NCBI GenBank assembly: GCA_016706685.1 | Contig: JADJJE010000034.1 | Coordinates: 1-35,440, forward strand | DNA: 35,440 bases | Direction of reading: 5' to 3' | From: Sandaracinaceae bacterium | GTDB lineage: Bacteria; Myxococcota_A; Polyangia; Polyangiales; Houyiibacteriaceae | Shown here: positions 8,080 through 13,687 of the stretch, piece after piece | Position numbering within the stretch: position 1 is the stretch's first letter | How the letters are laid out: the number at the start of each line of letters is the position of its first letter | Notes under the pieces: model-generated | The model's input: the letters and a program-made list of their open reading frames with translations, nothing else | What the model was told of the DNA's origin: nothing | Database searches by the model: none | Made by a program: the position numbers and the translations under genes

Positions 8080-8622
8080 GTGACAGAATCCAACTCGTTC
8101 TGGGGTGCGATGAGGGGGTGCGGCGCGGCGCTCATCGTGCTGGTCACGCTGGTGTTCGTGTGCGGGGTCTTCGCCGTGGTCTACTACTTCACCACGCCCG
8201 AAGGCGAGACGGTGGCGGTGCTGCCCGCCGACGGGCGGATAGCGGCCAGCGTCGAGGCGGGGCCGGGTGACACGCTGCACTTCACGCTGTCCTACGAGTT
8301 TCCGCTCGGCGGCTTCGGCATGTTCGACGGCCCTGCCCGTGACAACGCCATCGACCGCGCGCTGCGGGCCTCTTCGCTCCACGTGGTGGCCACGTCGTCC
8401 AGCGGCGCCGTGCTCGATGCTCGCTGCGCGCCGTACAATGGTCGGGTCGGGGTCGAGAGCGACATCATGGGCACGCGCTCCCTCTCGGATGCGCTCACCG
8501 ACTGCGTGATCACCATCCCGGCGGCGGGCACGTTCAGTGTCGTGGGTGCCGTGACTTGGTCCCCGGAGCTGCGCGCGAGCGAGGAGATGCTCGAGGTCCG
8601 CAGGGCAACGCCGTCTCGCTAG
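8080..8622 (+). CDS. Membrane-anchored protein of unknown function
   Basis: A 180-residue protein starting with GTG (VTESNSFWGAMRGCG). One N-terminal hydrophobic segment (ALIVLVTLVFVCGVFAVVYYF) anchors an extracytoplasmic beta-rich domain of about 140 residues (TPEGETVAVLPADGRIAA and onward) that contains two conserved-looking Cys (DARCAPYN and LTDCVITI), possibly a disulfide. No known family is recognised. Its start lies 49 bases from the alternative start of the divergent hydroxylase, so a shared promoter region is likely. Support comes from the clean frame, the membrane segment and the typical high-GC codon pattern. Confidence 0.65.
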   Translation: MTESNSFWGAMRGCGAALIVLVTLVFVCGVFAVVYYFTTPEGETVAVLPADGRIAASVEAGPGDTLHFTLSYEFPLGGFGMFDGPARDNAIDRALRASSLHVVATSSSGAVLDARCAPYNGRVGVESDIMGTRSLSDALTDCVITIPAAGTFSVVGAVTWSPELRASEEMLEVRRATPSR

Positions 8623-8704
8623 CAAACCATCCCGGGGTCGTCCCCGCCGCTCGCCCCCCAACGCCACTTGGAGGCCGCGCGACCGGGCTGCTAGGCTCCG
8701 CGAC

Positions 8705-9178
8705 ATGGTTCTGCATGCGGCCGCGCTATCTGTCGAGCATCGCGCCGCGGTGGCCGAGCTCTTGCGCGAGCCGGGCCTCGCGGGCGCGCCTGCCACGTTC
8801 CAGGTGGTCGTCCGGGGCGCCTGCATGACACCCGCTCTGCGTGACGGCCAAGTCGTTCGCGTCCAGCCGCGCCGGTGGGCGTTGCCAGGGGATATCGTGG
8901 CCTTCGAACATGGTGCGGCGGACGCTGGCTTGGCCGTGCATCGCCTGCTGGGGGTCCGCCCCTCACGGCGCGGCCTGGTGTGGATCACCCAGGCCGACAA
9001 CGAGCCCGGCCCCGATCCGGCCTTCGCCCGGGCGCGGCTGCTGGGGGTAGTGGAGGTGCCCGTTCCTCTGGCGCGCCGGGTCGGTGCGCTACGCCGCTGG
9101 CTCCCGGCGCTGCTGGCTCCAATCACGCAACGTCTCCCGCGCGCGGGCGCGTCTCGCGCCACCGGTGTTCCCGTGTGA
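8705..9178 (+). CDS. S24/S26 peptidase-like protein with Cys in place of the catalytic Ser
   Basis: A 157-residue protein with the beta-fold of S24/S26 (LexA/signal-peptidase I) peptidases: VVVRGACMTPALRDGQVVRV, then ALPGDIVAFEH, AVHRLLGVRP and ITQADNEPGPDP. In active signal peptidases the nucleophile lies in G-x-S-M-x-P; here the same position (residue 40) is Cys. Related S24/S26-like proteins occur next to PqqD, HPr-kinase-like and radical SAM genes in RiPP-type clusters, and that is exactly the context downstream. Start ATG at 8705. It has no strong membrane helix, so it is probably cytoplasmic. Whether it cleaves a leader peptide as a Cys-nucleophile enzyme or is a non-catalytic binding protein is open. 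Confidence 0.75.
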   Translation: MVLHAAALSVEHRAAVAELLREPGLAGAPATFQVVVRGACMTPALRDGQVVRVQPRRWALPGDIVAFEHGAADAGLAVHRLLGVRPSRRGLVWITQADNEPGPDPAFARARLLGVVEVPVPLARRVGALRRWLPALLAPITQRLPRAGASRATGVPV

Positions 9179-9192
9179 CTCCTGCCCACCCG

Positions 9193-10141
9193 ATGAAGCC
9201 TGCGAGCGAATACCTGGTGGACGGCATCCCTGCCGCAGAGGCCGACGCCTGGGGCGAACACGCGCTCGGGCTGCGCTTCGCAGGGGTGGACTTCGTCTTC
9301 CGGGGCTCTCCGGCGCGCAGCGCGAGGTGGTGCTGGCGCGCTTCAGGCGCTCGTCGTGCCCGCAGCCACCACCCGCAAGACCAGGCAAGCCCTGCCGGGC
9401 GCAGACTTCCGGCCCGCGGCGCACAGCCAGTTTCACCCCCCCCGGTCTGCTGGGAGTACGACCTCGCGCTCGACTTTCAGGCCGACCGAGTGGACATCGC
9501 AGGGCCCTCGTTCTTCGCACGTTTCACCGGGCGCCTGCCGCGCCGAGGTCCGCACCTGCCTCGAGGACCGGTTCTTTCTCGCTGTGTTCGAGAACGTGTT
9601 CCGAGTGGTCTCGATCTACGCCCTCGCCCGGCGTGACACGTTGGTCATTCACGGCGCGGGCGTGGCCCAGAGCAGAAGGGGTACGTCCTCTTCGGGCGCT
9701 CGGGCGCGGGCAAGACCACCAGCTGCAGTTGCTCACGCGCGCACGGCCCAGCCCGGCAGCCCCGCCCACGCCATCCTCTCGGACGAACTCAACGCCGTGG
9801 ACCTGCGCGCCTTGGCACCCGGAGTCCTCCTCCAGCCCATGCCGTTCGCAGGGGATTTCGGTCACGATACGCTCAGCTCCGAGGCTGTCCCACTTCGGCG
9901 CATCTACGCGCTGGTGCAAGCTCCCGAGGCTCGCGTGGGCCCTTGTGGTCGCGCCGAGGCCCTGGCCCGCGTGGTCGCGGCGTGCCCTTTCGTGAATGTG
10001 GACCCCTTCGAGAGCGACTCAGTGTTCTCCCGGGCCGAGCGATTGCTCTCGTCCGTGCCGCTTCGGAAGCTGCACTTCCACAAAGACCCCTCCTTCTGGT
10101 CCGTTGTCGAGGCCGATGTCGAGTCGCATGCCAACGCCTGA
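9193..10141 (+). CDS. HPr kinase-like P-loop protein of RiPP-type cluster, frameshifted as read
   Basis: It begins MKPASEYLVDGIPAAEA at 9193 and ends at a TGA at 10139-10141, but the protein must be stitched across frames. I place single-base shifts near 9303, 9346, 9440 (in a run of eight C), 9535, 9670 and 9720-9770. Recognisable pieces in order: SGAQREVVLARF, WEYDLALDFQADRVDIAG, EVRTCLEDRFFLAVFENVF, LVIHGAGVA, a Walker A at 9694-9720 (GRSGAGKTT), then ILSDELNAVDL and a C-terminal helical part. This is the architecture of HPr-kinase-like proteins that sit beside PqqD genes in peptide clusters. In some lasso-peptide systems such kinases phosphorylate the peptide; here the target is unknown. 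No in-frame stop was needed to break the stitched protein, which favours sequencing error over decay. The end overlaps the PqqD start by 14 bases. Confidence 0.68.
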
Positions 10142-10418
10142 AACCTTCGCCCTCCATCCCCATGCCCGCTTTCGCGTCATCGACGACGAGGGCATCTTCG
10201 TGCTCCAGGAGTCGGGCGAGGTCCTGGTGGTGAACCGAGTCGGGCGCCAGCGTGGTGAGTCATCGTGAGCGGGGCCTCCAGCGAAGAGCTGGTAGGCGCG
10301 CTCGTCGAGCGTTCGATGTCAGCGAAGAGCGCGCACGCCAAGACGTGGACGCCTTCCTGCGTGACCTGGTCGCAGCCGGTGCGCTCGTGGCCGCTGCCCG
10401 GAAGCGGGGGCGCGTTGA
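10128..10418 (+). CDS. PqqD-like RiPP recognition element, frameshifted as read
   Basis: A protein of about 95 residues starting ATG at 10128, inside the end of the kinase-like gene. The first frame gives FALHPHARFRVIDDEG and FVLQESGEVLVVN, typical of the PqqD beta-hairpin. After a one-base shift near 10243 it continues GASSEELVGALVER, and after another near 10312 FDVSEERARQDVDAFLRDLV followed by AAGAL, the C-terminal helices of PqqD. A TGA at 10416-10418 would end it after one more shift in the run of five G. PqqD domains bind the leader of a precursor peptide and present it to a partner radical SAM enzyme, and such an enzyme follows immediately. Domain call is strong; exact ends are uncertain. 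Confidence 0.7.
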
Positions 10419-10462
10419 GCTGGGCCGCGTTCAACACGCGCGCCTGGACCGAGAACCGGCTC

Positions 10463-11491
10463 ATGTCCGTGCTCTTCGAGCTCACCTACGCCTGCAATCT
10501 CGACTGCGAGTTCTGCTACAACGACGTCAACTTGGGTGGTGAGCCGCTGACCCTTCTGGAGTACCACACCGTGCCTTGGACGAGCTGGCGGACATGGGCG
10601 TGCTCAACCTCACCTTCAGCGGTGGCGAACCGCTGGCCAACAAAGACTTCTTCGCCATCGCCGGGCGGGCGCGCGACCTCGGGTTCGTGATTCGCATCAA
10701 GTCCAACGGGCACGCGCTCCGCGGCGCGGTGGCACGTCGGCTGCGCGAAGAGGTGGACCCTTACATCGTGGAGGTCAGCTTGCACGGGGCCAGCGCGGCG
10801 GTTCACGACAGGCAGACACGCGTGGACGGCAGTTTCGACCGCTTGCTGGCAAACCTCGAGGAACTGCGCGACCTGGGCATTCGCCTGAAGGTCAACAGCA
10901 CGCTCACCCGCTACAACGAACACGAGCTCGACGACATGTTTGCTATCTGCGACGAGCTGGGCGCCCAGTTCCAGGTGGACCCTGAGGTGAAGCCCCGCGA
11001 CAACGGCGACCGGACACCCGTTGCTCTCATGGCGAGTCCCTCCGCCAGAGAGCGCCTCAAAGAGTTGCTGCGGGAACGTGCCGCCAGGCATGTCGACCCC
11101 CAAGGGGCGGTCGCCCGGCATGACATGCGTGCGGGGGCCGAAGCTCGCCGTGCCCAGATGGCGCAGTCCGACAAGCACTGCGCTGCAGGCGCCGCCCACA
11201 TCACCATCGATCCAGTGGGGAATGTGCTTCCCTGTGTGCAGTGGCGCGTCACCGTGGGCAACGTGCGGCAAGGGCTGCGGGCTGTCTTCGAGCAGGGCCA
11301 CGCCTTGGCCGAGGTGCGCGAGACCACCCGCGCCGTGAAGCGCATGGTGGACTCTCACGGTGACGCTGGACAGCTGATGGGCTTCTGCCCTGGCGCAGCG
11401 CATGTCTACTCCGGGGACCCCCTCGCGCTCTACGGGCCAGCTGCCGGAGCGTCTGACGCTAGCCAAGCGCCACTTCCTTCCTGTACTATGA
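10463..11491 (+). CDS. Radical SAM/SPASM peptide-modifying enzyme, frameshifted as read
   Basis: The N-terminus (MSVLFELTYACNLDC at 10463) contains the CX3CX2C cluster motif CNLDCEFC, which binds the SAM-cleaving 4Fe-4S cluster. A one-base shift near 10570 moves to the frame LDELADMGVLNLTFSGGEP (GGEP is the SAM-binding motif), which stays open for about 870 bases. It continues VEVSLHGASAAVHD and DLGIRLKVNSTLT, and ends in a SPASM-type region with Cys in KHCAAG, NVLPCVQW and GFCPG. Near 11440 another shift would give a natural end (LTLAKRHFLPVL, stop at 11489-11491); unshifted, the frame runs to 11505 and overlaps the next ATG. Total about 342 residues. SPASM enzymes usually install thioether, C-C or epimerised residues in peptides. 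Position right after PqqD and before a small Cys peptide supports that role; the modification is unknown. Confidence 0.82.
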
Positions 11492-11501
11492 GGCCAATAC
11501 C

Positions 11502-11668
11502 ATGACCAACCCGAATGACCGCAGCACAGCGGGCCCGAGCGCGAAGCCTATGAGTCCCCGACCATCCTCTACCGCGACCCCTCGAGGCCGTGGCGGCGGT
11601 GTGTTCGCCGGCCGAATCCGGCCAGGGCCAGCCAAGGCTCGTGCCCACAGGGTCCCATCTCTTCCTGA
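11502..11668 (+). CDS. Candidate RiPP precursor peptide (about 54 residues, frameshifted as read)
   Basis: Directly after the radical SAM gene an ATG (11502) begins MTNPNDRS. Read with three single-base shifts (near 11540, at the C run near 11580, and near 11625), it gives a leader EREAYESPTILYRDP, then LEAVAAVCSPAESGQG, and a tail ending GSCPQGPISS with a TGA at 11666-11668. A Tyr/Pro-rich leader, a Leu-Glu-Ala helix and a short Cys/Gly/Ser C-terminus are what a substrate of PqqD plus SPASM enzymes looks like. Without shifts the frame reads on to 11732 as an Arg/Pro-rich 76-residue string with no natural features. The reconstruction depends on the assumed indels, so confidence is moderate. 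The 60 bases after it hold no gene. Confidence 0.5.
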
Positions 11669-11728
11669 GCCGGATTCGCCTGGGTTGGGGGACCTGGGCG
11701 CCTTCCATCCACGGCCCTGGGGGGTCCG

Positions 11729-12094
11729 ATGAACGACCTAGCGGACATCATTGAACGTTTCTGGGGGCTCACGAGCGATCGCATCCCCATCGGCAAGGCG
11801 GCCATCGCGCAGATGCGCTCGGGCCACCCCGCCGAGGTGTTCGCGCTGAAGGACGTGGTGCACGGCATCAAGGGCGAGGCTCAGCTGCTTCGGCTCCGCG
11901 CCTGCGCCACCTTGATGGAGGCCGCCGACAAGCTCACCAACGTGCTCATCGACGCGCCCCACACCACGGAGGCCTGCGATGCCCTCGAGGCGGCGCTGAC
12001 CAAGCTCGACCGAATGGTCATCGAGCGCGTGGGCGTGGCCGTCGACCGTGAGGTTGCCGAGCTGGACCGTGTGCGCGCCCTGCTGAGGCCGTGA
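11729..12094 (+). CDS. Hpt (histidine phosphotransfer) domain protein
   Basis: A 121-residue all-helical protein. The segment KDVVHGIKGEAQLLRLRAC matches the Hpt motif H-x-[LI]-K-G, with His45 the expected phosphoacceptor; the rest forms the helical bundle of such proteins. Hpt proteins relay phosphate between hybrid histidine kinases and response regulators. The stop overlaps the GTG of the receiver gene by four bases (GTGA), so the pair is co-translated and probably works together. No histidine kinase is encoded in the window. Start ATG at 11729. Confidence 0.75.
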   Translation: MNDLADIIERFWGLTSDRIPIGKAAIAQMRSGHPAEVFALKDVVHGIKGEAQLLRLRACATLMEAADKLTNVLIDAPHTTEACDALEAALTKLDRMVIERVGVAVDREVAELDRVRALLRP

Positions 12095-12468
12095 GCGGGC
12101 GTCGACGTCGCTGTGCGGTGGTGGACGACTCGCGGGTGGTGCTGGACCTGCTGCGCGTGGTGCTCGGGGACGCCGGCTGGGACGTGAGCACGCACTCCGA
12201 GGTCGGTGGCCTCGAGCTGCGGCTGCGTGAGTGGAACCCCGACATCATCCTGCTGGACGTGGGGATGCCTGGCGTGGGTGAGCGCGACCTGCGTCAGCGC
12301 GTCATCCTGCTGCGTGTCGCGACCGGGGCCAAGGTGGTGCTGCACTCCGCCAAGGAGCCCGCCGAGCTGGAGGTGCTGGGCCAGCGCGCCGGGGCAGACG
12401 GTGTCCTCGCCAAGTCGGGGGACTTTGCCGCCATCTGCGCCACGCTCGACCGCTACGTGCCTCAGTAG
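12091..12468 (+). CDS. Single-domain response regulator (CheY-like receiver)
   Basis: A 125-residue stand-alone receiver. It keeps the acidic pair (AVVDDSR), the phosphoacceptor Asp56 (DIILLDVGMPG), a Ser at the switch position (VVLHSAKE) and the conserved Lys (GVLAKSGD). There is no output domain, so it acts by protein contact or as a phosphate sink. The GTG start lies inside the stop of the Hpt gene. It converges with the TetR gene, 18 bases between stops. Confidence 0.88.
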   Translation: MSGRRRRCAVVDDSRVVLDLLRVVLGDAGWDVSTHSEVGGLELRLREWNPDIILLDVGMPGVGERDLRQRVILLRVATGAKVVLHSAKEPAELEVLGQRAGADGVLAKSGDFAAICATLDRYVPQ

Positions 12469-12486
12469 CCTCGCGGGGAGTCGCGA

Positions 12487-13065
12487 CTATGGGGCCAACG
12501 CGCGCCACGCTGCGTCCGCGAAGACGTCGCGGAGCGCGCTGATGTCGGTGCGCACGTGCCCGCCCAGGAAGGCCCGCGCGTAGTCCTGCGCGGGGCCACG
12601 CAGCAGCGGCACGTAGCACTCCACGGGCAGCTTGCGGATCGCCCCGCTCGCGATCCACGGCTTGAAGCGGGCTCGGATGGCGCGGAAGTTCTCCTCGTTC
12701 ACGGCAGTGAGCGCTGCCTCCCCCTCGGTGGCCACCACCGAGGTGCGGCTGCGCAGCAGGAAGCGCGCGTGCTCGCGGTGGGCGGACACCCAGTCCACGT
12801 ACGCGTGGACCACGGCGCGCACACCCTCCTCCGCGGTCTCGACCGGCGCGAGGTACGACGCGAGCAGCTGCGCGTGCGACGTGACGCCCTCGACGAACAG
12901 CGCGCTGGCGATGCGCTCCTTGCTGCCGAAGTGGTGGTAGAGGCTGCCCACGCTCGCCCCCGAGCGCTCGCGGATGGCCTCGATGGTGGTGGCCTCGATC
13001 CCATCGGCGTTGAAGCAGTGGAGGGCGGCCTCGAGGATGGTCTGCTTGCGGGTCTTCTTCGTCAT
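12487..13065 (-). CDS. TetR/AcrR family transcriptional regulator
   Basis: A 192-residue repressor-type protein. The N-terminal helix-turn-helix is plain: KQTILEAALHCFNADGIEAT, then IEAIRERSGASVGSLYHHFG (recognition helix followed by the conserved Tyr-His-His-Phe-Gly), then SKERIASALF. The C-terminal ligand-binding domain of about 140 residues is helical and has no specific hallmark. It is transcribed divergently from a hotdog thioesterase-like gene with 109 bases between starts, and a strong palindrome lies in that gap. By family habit it should repress itself and the neighbour and release DNA when it binds a small ligand, perhaps an acyl compound. Confidence 0.9.
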   Translation of the reverse strand: MTKKTRKQTILEAALHCFNADGIEATTIEAIRERSGASVGSLYHHFGSKERIASALFVEGVTSHAQLLASYLAPVETAEEGVRAVVHAYVDWVSAHREHARFLLRSRTSVVATEGEAALTAVNEENFRAIRARFKPWIASGAIRKLPVECYVPLLRGPAQDYARAFLGGHVRTDISALRDVFADAAWRALAP

Positions 13066-13093
13066 CGGCGGCGTTCGTATACCCTACTCTTGA

Positions 13094-13123
13094 CTAGAAT
13101 AATATTCTAGAACAAAGTTCTAG
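13094..13123. promoter_or_regulatory. Overlapping palindromic operators between TetR and thioesterase genes
   Basis: Two perfect 17-base inverted repeats share four bases. CTAGAATA-A-TATTCTAG (13094-13110) has 8-base arms and a 1-base centre; CTAGAAC-AAA-GTTCTAG (13107-13123) has 7-base arms and a 3-base centre. CTAG thus recurs every 13 bases three times. The patch is strikingly A/T-rich for this genome, and TTGACT at 13090-13095 could be a -35 box on the plus strand. This is the expected site for the adjacent TetR protein, possibly two dimers side by side. Confidence 0.78.
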
Positions 13124-13174
13124 TGCGCTCGAGGCCTCCAATTGCGGAGACCGGGACGCGAGGAGACGACCGTC

Positions 13175-13672
13175 ATGTCGGCCACCCACACCGAGAATCG
13201 CCTGCTCCAGCAATACGGGAAGCTCGCCCGTCTGCCCTTCGGGAAGAAGCTCTTCTCGCTGGCCCTGTGCCAGCAGGCTCCGTACTTCAGCAGCATCGCC
13301 CCGCGCTTCGAGACCCTCGAAAAAGGCCTCGTGGTGGTGGGCATGCCCGAGCGACGCGCGGTGCACAACCACATCGGCACGGTGCACGCGCTGGCCATGG
13401 GCAACCTCTGCGAGCTGGCTGCCGGCACCATGATGGAGGCGTCGTTGCCGCGCACGCATCGCTGGATCCCGAAGGGCATGGACATCCAGTACCTGGCCAA
13501 GGCCGAGTCGGACCTAGTGGCACGCTGCGCCTGGTCTCCGGTGGTCTCGGACGTGGGGGAGGAGGTGCCCGTCGTGGTCAGCGTCACCGACCGCGCGGGC
13601 ACCGAGGTGGTGCGCGCCACCATCCGCATGTGGGTGTCGCCCAAGCGGGCGACCGTGGCGCGCGCCGCCTAG
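13175..13672 (+). CDS. Hotdog-fold thioesterase-like protein (DUF4442-like)
   Basis: A 165-residue protein starting at ATG 13175, with AGGAG (13160-13164) as ribosome-binding site. It resembles the hotdog-fold acyl-CoA thioesterase-like group containing DUF4442: an N-terminal helix region (GKLARLPFGKKLFSLALCQQ), a central strand-helix unit with NHIGTVHALAMGNLCELAAG, and a C-terminal sheet (VVSDVGEEVPVVVSVTDRAG). The NHxGTxHA motif followed by a helix is the usual hotdog active-site helix. It is probably soluble and acts on an acyl-thioester. Divergent from the TetR gene, sharing its operator, so it is likely the regulated target. Substrate unknown. Confidence 0.75.
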   Translation: MSATHTENRLLQQYGKLARLPFGKKLFSLALCQQAPYFSSIAPRFETLEKGLVVVGMPERRAVHNHIGTVHALAMGNLCELAAGTMMEASLPRTHRWIPKGMDIQYLAKAESDLVARCAWSPVVSDVGEEVPVVVSVTDRAGTEVVRATIRMWVSPKRATVARAA

Positions 13673-13687
13673 CCGCGGCTCCTCGGC

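Noticed and set aside
7084..9261. 725-codon minus-strand frame over the hydroxylase
   Set aside because: Only the last 294 codons match the family; the rest overlaps plus-strand genes at 8080 and 8705.
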